Source: Lysobacterales bacterium
GTDB taxonomy: Bacteria > Pseudomonadota > Gammaproteobacteria > Xanthomonadales > Marinicellaceae
Assembly: GCA_027067055.1 (NCBI GenBank)
Contig: JAMOMK010000134.1
Coordinates: 1 to 64,000, forward strand
Length of the DNA: 64,000 bases
Direction: 5' to 3'
The notes below the pieces were generated by a model, which was not told the origin of the DNA, ran no database searches, and saw nothing but the letters and a program-made list of their open reading frames with translations. Below, piece after piece: positions 53,679 to 62,237 of this stretch; position 1 is the stretch's first letter, and every line of letters begins with the position of its first letter. A program made the translations under genes and the position numbers.

Positions 53679-53745
53679 GTAAGATGGGTCACGCTCATCA
53701 CCTGTAAATAAACTTAGAGTTGATGATGTGCAAAGCCCATCTTAC
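53679..53745 (+). repeat. Palindromic repeat with 10-bp ends between the YCII and sigma genes
   Basis: GTAAGATGGG at 53679-53688 and CCCATCTTAC at 53736-53745 are perfect inverted repeats; inside, CATCA and TGATG also match. The 67-bp unit could form a hairpin in the transcript. It resembles a BIME/REP-type repeat (GTAGGATGGG...) found in other proteobacteria. Confidence 0.6.
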
Positions 53746-53768
53746 GGTTTTTTTATTTGCTGCTATGA

Positions 53769-54116
53769 TCAATACTCCATCACTGGGCGTACTTCAACAC
53801 GGCCATACTTTGCGGATGGAATCATTGCTGCATATTTCAATGCCTGATCCAGATTTTCGCAATCAAACAGATAGTAGCCACCCAACTGTTCTTTGGTTTC
53901 TGCAAAGGGTCCATCGATGATTTCTGTTTTACCATTACGAACCGAAATTGTAGTAGCTGTATTCACATCCTGTAGTGCATCACCTCCTAACAACACACCA
54001 TCTTTTTCATAGCGTTCTGTTATTGATCCATATTCAGTAATCATTTGATTAAATTCATCTGTGTCGTATTGTGGCCCTGCATTTTCAGCGGCATAGATTA
54101 GTGCAATGTATTTCAT
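53769..54116 (-). CDS. YCII/DGPF domain protein, ECF42 partner
   Basis: 115 residues. The signature DGPFAETKEQLGGYYLFD is at about residues 70-88, and the ferredoxin-like fold opens with MKYIALIYAAEN. DGPF proteins are the usual genomic partner of ECF42 sigma factors and may act as a sensor or metabolic enzyme linked to them; which is not known. The gene is transcribed toward the sigma gene, 99 bp apart, with a palindromic repeat in between. The conserved Asp-Gly-Pro-Phe motif is intact. Confidence 0.87.
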   Translation of the reverse strand: MKYIALIYAAENAGPQYDTDEFNQMITEYGSITERYEKDGVLLGGDALQDVNTATTISVRNGKTEIIDGPFAETKEQLGGYYLFDCENLDQALKYAAMIPSAKYGRVEVRPVMEY

Positions 54117-54257
54117 ATAGTTTCTCCTAGTTAAAAAAAGGCGCAGATTATTATAACCTACGAATAGGTAGATTCTGATTTATTCAACACTCTCAGTATC
54201 TACCTTTATAACGATTAAGAAATACTTAATTCGACAAATTTATCAATATTTTTACAT

Positions 54258-55252
54258 GGCTCTATACAAACCTCCTGTTTCACATTCTCAAGTTTTGAGA
54301 ATGAATTGTTCTAAACTAAGGCTTTAGATTGGAGTAATAACAATGCAAACAGAATCAACCAACTTACTAGAATGGCAATCAAAGTTTAATACCGAACAAC
54401 ATTGTCTGGAGCATTTAATCCAACTACGTTGGCCAGATGGATTTATTTGCCCTAAATATGCCATCACAATCATGGCTACTACAACCCCAATCGAGCACAT
54501 TTTGAATGTGCAAGTTGCCATAAACAAACCTCTGCCATTTGTGGAACAATGTTTCAAGGAACTAAACTCTCGTTACTCAAATGGTTTTGGGCAATCTATT
54601 ATATTAGCAGTGATAAAGGTGGCATCTCTGCCTTGAAGCTATCTAAATTAATAGCTGTGAGCTGGAAAATAGCCTTTCAGATGCTTAGGAAAATACGCAA
54701 AGCCATGGGCAATCGTGATTCTATCTATGGTTTAAGTGGAACGGTTGAATTAGATGATGCCTATATTGGCGGAAAGAAAACGGGTAAGAGAGGGCGTGGT
54801 GCTGATGGAAAGACTTCAATACTGGTTGCTTGTGAAAATCACGATGGTTATCCTGGTTATATTGCGATGAAAGTCATACCTTCGGTTTCAAAAGAAGAAA
54901 TAGAAGTTTTCATTAAAGAAAATATTATGTCTACAGCTACAGTTAGGACTGATGGTTATCCATCCAACAATGGAGTAAAGCCTCATGCTAGGCCTGAAAA
55001 GAAAGTGACACTCTCCTGAGTTTGTCGATGAATGGTTGTCGTGGGTTCATGTAGCCATTGCAAATTTAAAAAGATTTATACTTGGTACATTTCATGGTAC
55101 TTCCCATGTTTATATTCAGGAGCATCTCAATGAATTCTGTTATCGATTTAATCACAGATTTTGGGGAAACCAGATTCCAACGCGGCTTTTGTCCCTTTGC
55201 GTCAACCATACCAAGGTGTCTTTAGCGTGAAACAGGAGGTTGGTATAGAGCC
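54258..55252 (+). mobile_element. IS1595-family insertion sequence, decayed
   Basis: A 995-bp element bounded by imperfect inverted repeats of about 26 bp that start GGCTCTATAC at both ends (one mismatch). No convincing target duplication is seen; the flanks differ. The transposase carries two frameshifts, so it cannot move on its own. Confidence 0.8.
54343..55230 (+). pseudogene. IS1595-type transposase, two frameshifts
   Basis: The start has a GGAG site. The N-terminal zinc ribbon is in the first frame up to CPK at 54456. A 2-base insertion near 54457 shifts to a second frame carrying CHHNHGYYNPNRAHFECASC and then the transposase core (LSGTVELDDAYIGGKK, VRTDGYPSNNGV), where the DDE residues lie. 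A second frameshift near 55015 leads to a stop, after which a third frame resumes (EFVDEWLSWVHVAIANLKRF ... FCYRFNHRFW) to 55230. The zinc ribbon and DDE layout match IS1595/ISXO2-like transposases. Confidence 0.8.
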
Positions 55253-55271
55253 ATGTTCATCATTATATCTC

Positions 55272-55571
55272 CTATTCAAAACCATTTTTAAAAATTGGAT
55301 CGCCTGAACTCATCGAGGTTGTCCCATGTAAAAAACCACCTTTAAAAACATAAGGTGAATTTGTGGCATTATGCCCTGCATCAATTTGACCAATCACTCC
55401 TGTGACTTTATAAATATTACCTGCATCATTCATCACACCACCACCTGATGAAATCGTGTGTCTTTTAATGGCATAGGTTGTTGTGCCTTGTTGTTGCGCA
55501 GTTGATTTATTTTGTGAGATAGCTGTAAAACTACTCACTAATAAACTGCCTATAAGAATTGTATTTTTCAT
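55272..55571 (-). CDS. Small secreted protein with IFKNGFE C-terminus
   Basis: 99 residues. A signal peptide ends near SFTAIS-Q (residue 20), then a beta-rich stretch holds SSGGGVMNDAGNIYKVTGVIGQIDAGH, and the end is DPIFKNGFE. Secreted proteins of some gammaproteobacteria share both the GGG ... GxIGQ module and an IF-x-(N/D)GFE tail; the tail's role is unknown. The gene starts 8 bp after the stop of the S74 protein gene, so the two are co-transcribed. A GAGG-like site lies upstream. Confidence 0.65.
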   Translation of the reverse strand: MKNTILIGSLLVSSFTAISQNKSTAQQQGTTTYAIKRHTISSGGGVMNDAGNIYKVTGVIGQIDAGHNATNSPYVFKGGFLHGTTSMSSGDPIFKNGFE

Positions 55572-55579
55572 GTTTCCTC

Positions 55580-57703
55580 CTATTTAGTTGTTTTATTGGC
55601 AGCCAAAATACTTTTAAGCATCGACTTTAATTCGGTTATTTCTTTGGATTGTTGCTGTATGCTTGTTTGTTGTTGCTCTATTAAAACTTGTTGTTCTTGA
55701 GTGGCCTTGATTAATACGGGAATTAATTCTGCATACCGCATAGAACGTGTTTGTTTTTCATCATCAGTTTTTTGCACAATTTCAGGGACAATTATTTCAA
55801 CTTCTTGGGCTATCAAACCTAAGTTGACACGTTTGGTATCGCCTTTTTTCCAATGGTAAGTTACTGGACGCATGGCTAAAACTTCAGCCAAACCATAGCT
55901 CATGTCTTTGATGTCTTGTTTCAATCGTTCATCTGATGGTGTATTCAATGGGTTTTGTGCATAGATGGTTGACCAACGAAAGGACTCTGAGCCGATATTG
56001 AAAGTATTACCAACTTGGGGTTCAATATGTGCGTTAAAGTCAATTCTATTTGTGGCTTTATCATTGATACGTAGCATAAAAGTAGGGTTACCAAGATTGT
56101 CATAGCTATTGAAATCAATCATAGACCTAGTTACGGTGCTTGATGTACGAATATCAAACTCAGGTTCATTACTGATGGCAAACACCAAAGCTGACTCTTG
56201 TGACGTACCAAGTTTATTTATTGCAAGTGACACGTTATCAGCTGTTGTTTTAGGTTCTATTGCCATTACCACTTCATCTACAATTGTACCAAGTGTTGTG
56301 CCTTGACCTTTTATATGCAATGGAGAGGATGGTGCGTTTGTGCCTATTCCAACCCCTCCATTGGCTTCGATCAAAAATTGTTTTGGAGCAGTTGAAGTAA
56401 AAAAACTTGATTCTGATGACCAAACAAAAGTTCCTTCATCTCCTAACGGAGTACCACTTTGAGTTGAGTCTCTCACAATTGCACCCTGACCTGCTGCAAA
56501 GCTATAACGTCCACCAGCAACATTACTAGTTCCGCCAGGAACAACAGAAGCATTACCTAGAGCTTTATTACTCCTCCCACCTGCTATAACAGCATAAGCT
56601 TTAGTAATTACTCCACCAGAACCACCACTAATAGTGGAATATGAGCCATCAGTTATTGAATTACCATCACCGCCAGAAATGACAGCACCAGTGATAGAGG
56701 TAGTTACATTACTAATTGAATTATTATAACCTCCTGAAATAATAATATTACTCTCAGAACTATTGGAATTTATACTATTATTCTTTCCTGCTCCTATTAA
56801 TGCGCCGACAATATCGAATGAAATTGTATTTGAACTGCCTCCAAAAATTATATTGGGTGTAGTATCACCAAAAACATTCTTAGGAATAATTTTCATGCTT
56901 GTCAAATTATTCACTTTGAATTCTAATAATTTATTATCTGTAGTCCCAATAAAATTTGTCCCAGGAGTTGTCCCTGCATTACCTGTTAATCCCCAACCCG
57001 CACTGCCTGCTCCTGTATCGTCGGCTTCACAAGTGACAGAACCATCTTGGGCAATAACACGAATACTACTGCCTGCTGCACAGGTTCCTGTTACACGTTC
57101 TTGAATTTGCGTACTATCTACCTCTGAGCGTTGGATGGTATTGGCTGCAATTTGAACACGTGTCACCGCTTGGGAGGAAATATCAACGGTTTCAATTGTT
57201 CCATTTACAATTTTTGCAGAAGTGACTGAATCACCTGCTAATTTTGCAGAGGTTACTGCAGCATTTGCTAGTTTTGAAGTAGTCACAGCAGCATTGACTA
57301 TTGAAAGAGTAGAAACACCATCATTGCCAACATATTTTGCCTGTATTGAATATGGAGAGTTGGTTATTAATTGCCTTGGCAATAAACTCACTTGTGTCCC
57401 ACCTCCAGGCGGTGTGACCAGTAATTCTATCCAAACTTCATCACCTTCAAAAGCACCACCGCCTATGTCAAGCTGAAGAGTAAAAATACCATCTGTCACT
57501 GTAGCTGCAATATTAAAATTGTTTGCTATATTGTTTCCATTAGTAGATGCATCATAAAATTGAGCTTCAAACTCATAATTTCCGTTGGCTACTTGACCAT
57601 TTACCAGTAACTCGCCTTGATAGGTGAAATAATCCCCCAAAAGTGTTTGTGCAAAATTTATTTGACTCCAAAATGCAATTAAAATGATTAGTGTTTTTTT
57701 CAT
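55580..57703 (-). CDS. Secreted beta-roll protein with C-terminal S74 autocleavage chaperone
   Basis: 707 residues. A signal peptide (MKKTLIILIAFWSQINFA) precedes beta-rich repeats. A YadA-head-like left-handed roll is suggested by repeated SGG and AGG turns (GAVISGGDGNSITDGSYSTISGG ... VIAGGRSNKALGNASVVPGG). The C-terminal Peptidase_S74 domain starts NTPSDERLKQDI, with the Ser of SDE as likely nucleophile, and ends in a Gln-rich coiled coil (TQEQQVLIEQQQTSIQQQSKEI). S74 domains help fibres trimerise and then cut themselves off. Such domains are common in phage tail spikes; here no phage genes flank it, so a surface fibre is inferred. Confidence 0.8.
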   Translation of the reverse strand: MKKTLIILIAFWSQINFAQTLLGDYFTYQGELLVNGQVANGNYEFEAQFYDASTNGNNIANNFNIAATVTDGIFTLQLDIGGGAFEGDEVWIELLVTPPGGGTQVSLLPRQLITNSPYSIQAKYVGNDGVSTLSIVNAAVTTSKLANAAVTSAKLAGDSVTSAKIVNGTIETVDISSQAVTRVQIAANTIQRSEVDSTQIQERVTGTCAAGSSIRVIAQDGSVTCEADDTGAGSAGWGLTGNAGTTPGTNFIGTTDNKLLEFKVNNLTSMKIIPKNVFGDTTPNIIFGGSSNTISFDIVGALIGAGKNNSINSNSSESNIIISGGYNNSISNVTTSITGAVISGGDGNSITDGSYSTISGGSGGVITKAYAVIAGGRSNKALGNASVVPGGTSNVAGGRYSFAAGQGAIVRDSTQSGTPLGDEGTFVWSSESSFFTSTAPKQFLIEANGGVGIGTNAPSSPLHIKGQGTTLGTIVDEVVMAIEPKTTADNVSLAINKLGTSQESALVFAISNEPEFDIRTSSTVTRSMIDFNSYDNLGNPTFMLRINDKATNRIDFNAHIEPQVGNTFNIGSESFRWSTIYAQNPLNTPSDERLKQDIKDMSYGLAEVLAMRPVTYHWKKGDTKRVNLGLIAQEVEIIVPEIVQKTDDEKQTRSMRYAELIPVLIKATQEQQVLIEQQQTSIQQQSKEITELKSMLKSILAANKTTK

Positions 57704-58014
57704 GTTTTTTCCTAATATAGATGACTTATATAGGTTATCGAGAAAAACACATGAAATAGGACAGCAGTATTAATTAATTTAAAAATTAATAAAATTAAGA
57801 ACAATTATTAGAAGTTTGAGAGTCTCTACAAAGTTTGTAAAGTGAGTGACATACGTAGGGTGCGGCCTTGCCCACCGATTTAATACTCTTTTGATTATCT
57901 AAACATCAAAAACACAGCTGATGGGTAATTATTGTAGGCTTGGTTCCACCAAACAAAAGTGTATAAGATGCTTCGATTTTTAATCAGTATTAAAATGCTT
58001 GGTGTACTCTGGCG
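57704..58014. other. 311-bp intergenic region upstream of the S74 protein gene
   Basis: The leader of the S74 gene on the minus side. A run CGTAGGGTGCGGCCTTGCCC at about 57855-57874 resembles a known dispersed bacterial repeat (GTAGGGTG ... CCCACC) but is only partly palindromic. No gene or terminator is evident. Confidence 0.4.
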
Positions 58015-58296
58015 TTACATTAAGAACATAATCAGAACTAACAACCCCCAAACCAACATTGGTAGCATTGTTAATACTTTTTCCAAATTGGACATGTTTT
58101 TTCCTTTAAATATACCTATTATCAAGTTAACTAAACAAAAGAAAAACCAAATTAATACACCGTAAGCAACACCTTCTAGAAATTCATGCCTTAATGGGGC
58201 ATTTGGGTTCATAATATACTGATAATAATAGTATAAAATTATCCAAACTGGAAGCAGCATTAATACGGATGATAAAGTCAAAATCAAATTTAACAT
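58015..58296 (-). CDS. Small integral membrane protein of unknown function
   Basis: 93 residues with three predicted membrane helices (LILTLSSVLMLLPVWIILYYYY, GVAYGVLIWFFFCLVNLIIGIF and VLTMLPMLVWGLLVLIMFLM) and short polar loops. No motif is recognised. It lies 31 bp after the end of the xanthine dehydrogenase subunit gene on the same strand, so it may be co-transcribed with it, but nothing else links the two. Confidence 0.5.
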   Translation of the reverse strand: MLNLILTLSSVLMLLPVWIILYYYYQYIMNPNAPLRHEFLEGVAYGVLIWFFFCLVNLIIGIFKGKNMSNLEKVLTMLPMLVWGLLVLIMFLM

Positions 58297-58327
58297 GGTT
58301 AATTCCTTATTCTACATACTAATAAAT

Positions 58328-60580
58328 TTACTTCCCATACAATCCCATCATAACTTTCTCTGGTGTCATGGGTGAATGAAATTTAATTTGATAATTAGGG
58401 TTAAATGCTTTCATCGCATTGGCAATGGCAAAGTATGCGCCTATTCCGTACATCAAAGGCGGTTCTCCTACAGCTTTTGATTTGAATATTGCCATATCGT
58501 GACCATCAGTTTCTAAGGCTTCGACTTTAATGTCTTTGGCAATGGAAAAAATATCGGGAATTTTGTAGGTGGATAAGGTACTGGATAGCAATCGCCCTTC
58601 TTTATTATAAGCAATTTCTTCCATAGTCATCCAACCAATACCTTGGGCTAAAGCCCCTTCGACTTGGCCCAAATCCACACCTTTGTTCATGCTTTTGCCA
58701 AAGTCATGCACAATTTCTACACTGTCAATTTCGTAAGTGCCTCGCAGGCAATCAACGGTTGTCTGCACTAATGCCGCACCATAAACATGGTAGGCAAAGG
58801 GATGGCCTTTTTCTTTGGTTTTATCAAATTTGATAATCGGTGTCGCATAATGCGCATTTTCTGTAAGACAAATACGTTTCCAAAAGGTTTTGAATACTAA
58901 ATTTTTCCATTCCAATTCAGTTTTTTCACCATTAACTTCAACCCAACCATTGTTTATCTCTAAAGTATCAACACCAACCGACAATTCATCGGCTGCGACA
59001 TGTTTAAGCCGTTCTAACAAAGCCGTACAAGCTTTAAGCAAAGCTTTACCGTTTAAATCGGCAGTAGCACTAGCAGCCGTTGGTGAGGTATTAGCAACAC
59101 GCGTTGTATTGGTGGTTTCGAGTTTTATCAATTCAGGATTTATCGAAAAGGTTTGTGCCGCCACTTGTAACATTTTGGTGTTAACACTTTGCCCCATTTC
59201 CACCGCTCCTGTGGATATACCGACACTGCCATCTTGGTAAATATGCACCAAGGCACGAGCGTGATTCATCGGTGTGTTGGTGAATGAGATACCAAAACAA
59301 ATCGGCATCACTGCTATGCCTTTTTTGAATTGTTGGTTGTTTTGATTGAATGTTTGAACCGATTGTTCTAGCGCATCAATACCGACCTTTTCATTGAGTT
59401 GCTTCCAGACATTTTGTGCCTCAACCTTTTCGGCAATTTGTCCATAAGAAAAGGTATCGTTTTCACTGAGTAAATTGGCTTGTTGAATTTTGTAAGCCGG
59501 TATTTCTAATTGTTCAGCTGCTTTGGCAATAGCCGATTCAATCACGTACATGCCTTGAGGACCGCCAAAGCCACGAAATGCTGTATTCGGCGGTAAGTTA
59601 GTTTTGCATGAATGAACGGTTGTTTTTACATTGGGAATATAATAACTATTTGTGGCATGGAATAAAGTGCGCTCGGCAATGGCGGGTGATAAATCTGCAG
59701 CCGCACCTGAGTTTTGCAACAACTGCACTTCAAAAGCTTTGATTTTATAGTTTTCATCCAAGCCAATTTTAAACTGGCTTTCATAAGGATGACGTTTGCC
59801 CGTCATTTTTAAATCATCGTGTCTATCGAGTATTAATTTAACGGGTTTATTTAACACATGTGTTGCTAAGGCTACCATGCATGCCCAAGGTGTAGCTTGG
59901 TCTTCTTTACCGCCAAAGCCGCCACCAAGGCGGGTGACATCCACTTCAATCTTATGCATAGCCACACCCAAAATACGCGCGGCAATGCGTTGCACAACGG
60001 TTGGACCCTGGGTTGATGACATCAGCTTGATGCAACCATTCTCCATTTTTTCAGCATAGGCTCCTTGGGTTTCTAGATACAAATGCTCCTGTCCATTGGA
60101 AAAAGTCTCATCTTCAAGCACATATTTACAATCACTAAAAGCAACATCTGTATCACCTAAGTTAAACGAACGCGCATCATTGATAAATTCTCCCTTCTCA
60201 TAGGCTTCTTTAGCGGTTGTGATAATGGGTAACACAGAATAAGAAACTTCAATCAACTCTCGTGCTTGTTTAGCAATAAAGTCAGATTGGGCAACAATAA
60301 CAGCCAGTGGCATGCCTTGAAAATGTATCTCACCTTCACAAAGCAAGGGTTCATCCAATAAAATACCACCCACTTCATTTTCACCTGTGATGTCTTTGGC
60401 AAGTAAAATCTTTTCAACACCAGGAAATTTTTCTGCCTTTTGTATATCAATAACCACATCTTTAGCATGTGCCACATCAGATGCTAAAACTGCCGCATGC
60501 AGACAGTGTTGTTTGGTTAAAATATCGTCAATAAAAAGTGACTCGCCACGTACATGGCCATTGGCATCTATATTTTTCAT
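58328..60580 (-). CDS. xdhB: Xanthine dehydrogenase, molybdopterin-binding subunit
   Basis: 750 residues. This is the large molybdenum-cofactor subunit of the xanthine oxidase family. Landmarks: GHVRGESLFIDDI, NGQEHLYLETQGAYA, LGGGFGGKEDQATPWACM, NTAFRGFGGPQGMYV, VEMGQSVNTKMLQVAAQ and the active-site Glu in AVGEPPLMYGIGAYF. It oxidises purines, with electrons passing to 2Fe-2S and FAD in a small subunit. No small subunit (xdhA) or XdhC maturation gene is adjacent, so it is either supplied elsewhere or the gene is isolated. A co-linear membrane gene follows. Confidence 0.88.
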   Translation of the reverse strand: MKNIDANGHVRGESLFIDDILTKQHCLHAAVLASDVAHAKDVVIDIQKAEKFPGVEKILLAKDITGENEVGGILLDEPLLCEGEIHFQGMPLAVIVAQSDFIAKQARELIEVSYSVLPIITTAKEAYEKGEFINDARSFNLGDTDVAFSDCKYVLEDETFSNGQEHLYLETQGAYAEKMENGCIKLMSSTQGPTVVQRIAARILGVAMHKIEVDVTRLGGGFGGKEDQATPWACMVALATHVLNKPVKLILDRHDDLKMTGKRHPYESQFKIGLDENYKIKAFEVQLLQNSGAAADLSPAIAERTLFHATNSYYIPNVKTTVHSCKTNLPPNTAFRGFGGPQGMYVIESAIAKAAEQLEIPAYKIQQANLLSENDTFSYGQIAEKVEAQNVWKQLNEKVGIDALEQSVQTFNQNNQQFKKGIAVMPICFGISFTNTPMNHARALVHIYQDGSVGISTGAVEMGQSVNTKMLQVAAQTFSINPELIKLETTNTTRVANTSPTAASATADLNGKALLKACTALLERLKHVAADELSVGVDTLEINNGWVEVNGEKTELEWKNLVFKTFWKRICLTENAHYATPIIKFDKTKEKGHPFAYHVYGAALVQTTVDCLRGTYEIDSVEIVHDFGKSMNKGVDLGQVEGALAQGIGWMTMEEIAYNKEGRLLSSTLSTYKIPDIFSIAKDIKVEALETDGHDMAIFKSKAVGEPPLMYGIGAYFAIANAMKAFNPNYQIKFHSPMTPEKVMMGLYGK

Positions 60581-60688
60581 TTAGTAACTGCTGGATATTG
60601 TATGATTTGTTATTATCTCTTTTTGCTGAATCCGGTGCAAGTTTTCAGAGTCTGTTTAATAAATAAGACATCATTCATTTATTTCAAA

Positions 60689-60734
60689 TTGTCCGAATAA
60701 TTTGATTTTGTCCGAATAGAATAGTATATTGTCC
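60689..60734 (+). promoter_or_regulatory. Three phased TTGTCC repeats, probable operator
   Basis: TTGTCCGAATA occurs at 60689-60699 and 60708-60718, and a third, partial TTGTCC at 60729-60734. The spacing is 19 and 21 bases, about two helical turns, ending 5 bases before the Fic gene's ATG. The likely reader is the Fic protein's own N-terminal wHTH, which would be autoregulation. Confidence 0.6.
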
Positions 60735-60739
60735 AGGTT

Positions 60740-62128
60740 ATGAAGAAAAATGACCGAAAACAAGCTATATTGCACTTATTACATTCCTATAATGACCGGA
60801 TAGGCATGTCTGCGTTAATTGCAAAACTTGGGCAGGCTTTTAATGACCGAACTGTCAGAAGGCTTTTAAGTGAGTTAATAAAAGAAGGTAAAGTCATCAA
60901 ATCAGGTGCTGGCCCTAGTACGCAATACCAGATTATTAATACCAATATTCAAAACTCAGTTCATAACAACAAAGCGGGCATTGAAGAAGGAACATCTCGT
61001 TACAAACTCGAAAATGTCTTCCAACCAGAATCATTAAAAACAATCACAGCTATTCGACAACCGATATTTACTCGAAAGCCTGTAAGCTATAATAGAAACT
61101 GGATAAATGCTTACATTCCTAACCACACTTTTTACTTAAGCCAACAACAAAGGAATCAATTAGCACAAGCTGGCAACAGAACTTTAGTCAAAGAGGTTCA
61201 GCCAGCTGGCACCTATTCTCGCAAAATTCTCAATCGCTTGTTAATAGATTTATCTTACAACTCCTCACGCTTAGAGGGCAATACTTACTCAAAACTAGAT
61301 ACCGAAAAACTGCTGATGCAAGGTTTAAGCCAAAGCGACAAACTTGATGCCGAACGTGTCATGATTTTGAACCACAAAGATGCCATTGAATACTTGGTCA
61401 GAAATGCCGAACGTTTGGATGTTTCATACAAAACCATTTGTACTATTCATTATTTATTGTCCGATGGTTTATTGCCAACTCAAGACATGGGCAAGGTGCG
61501 CAACCAAGGAGTGCGAATTGGGCACTCAAGTTATTATCCACTCGAAGATAATCGTCGACTAGAGGCCAACTTACAAAACATCATCACCAAAGCAGCACAA
61601 ATTATCGACCCTTATGAACAAAGTTTATTTTTGTTGGTTCATATTGCCTATTTACAACCTTTTATGGACATTAACAAACGAACCTCACGAATTTCTGCCA
61701 ATATACCTTTGGTTAAATCCAATGTTGTGCCCTTATCGTTTAACGAAATCAATCAACACGATTACATCTCAGCTATGTTATCAGTCTACGAACTTAACCA
61801 AGTATCACCCATGGTTGACCTCTATTGTTTCTCCTATTTACGCACCTGCCAAGCTTATGATGCAACTGTAGAATCTATTGGCTTTGATCCAATTCGAGTA
61901 AAATACCGCCGAATTCGACGAGACTTAATTACACAAATCATTCGTCATAAGATAGATGAAAAAAATAGAATATCCCTTATCCAACAAGCATGCAACGACT
62001 CCGTAGCACTAGAAGAACAGAACCTATTTAAACAATCCGTACTTGAGGATTTGCAACAACTTACTGTCAATACTGTTTCAGGACTAGGCGTTAGTGAAGA
62101 TGAGTTTAATGAGTGGAAACAATCATAA
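60740..62128 (+). CDS. Fic-domain protein with N-terminal winged helix and altered Fic motif
   Basis: 462 residues. An N-terminal HTH (about 1-60, RKQAILHLLHSYNDRIGMSALI ... DRTVRRLLSELIKEGKVIKSG) leads to a Fic domain. The inhibitory motif is S175-S-R-L-E179-G-N, class II style. The catalytic loop reads LQPFMDINKRTSR at 305-317: Gln306 replaces the His of HPFxxGNGRxxR and Ile311 the first Gly; Asn312, Lys313, Arg314 and Arg317 are kept. AMPylation as in classical Fic is therefore doubtful. Members with Q-P-F-x-D-x-N-K-R form a distinct group as I recall. The gene diverges from xdhB across a leader of 159 bp. Confidence 0.87.
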   Translation: MKKNDRKQAILHLLHSYNDRIGMSALIAKLGQAFNDRTVRRLLSELIKEGKVIKSGAGPSTQYQIINTNIQNSVHNNKAGIEEGTSRYKLENVFQPESLKTITAIRQPIFTRKPVSYNRNWINAYIPNHTFYLSQQQRNQLAQAGNRTLVKEVQPAGTYSRKILNRLLIDLSYNSSRLEGNTYSKLDTEKLLMQGLSQSDKLDAERVMILNHKDAIEYLVRNAERLDVSYKTICTIHYLLSDGLLPTQDMGKVRNQGVRIGHSSYYPLEDNRRLEANLQNIITKAAQIIDPYEQSLFLLVHIAYLQPFMDINKRTSRISANIPLVKSNVVPLSFNEINQHDYISAMLSVYELNQVSPMVDLYCFSYLRTCQAYDATVESIGFDPIRVKYRRIRRDLITQIIRHKIDEKNRISLIQQACNDSVALEEQNLFKQSVLEDLQQLTVNTVSGLGVSEDEFNEWKQS

Positions 62129-62237
62129 CTCATAACCAAGATGGAATTAGTTTAGCGTGTGTATAAAAAATACATGTCCATCATTGCCCTTTCATACAAC
62201 AATGCTAAAATACCAATAGTTAAAACTTGAGAAAAAA

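Noticed and set aside
53720-53920. Plus-strand frame across the YCII gene
   Set aside because: It is antisense to a clear DGPF protein and begins inside a palindromic repeat.
57222-57476. Plus-strand frame inside the S74 protein gene
   Set aside because: It is antisense to a well-supported gene and has low-complexity composition.
57850-57880. GTAGGGTG ... CCCACC sequence as a full REP-type repeat
   Set aside because: Only one arm matches the known repeat; the palindrome is too incomplete to call.
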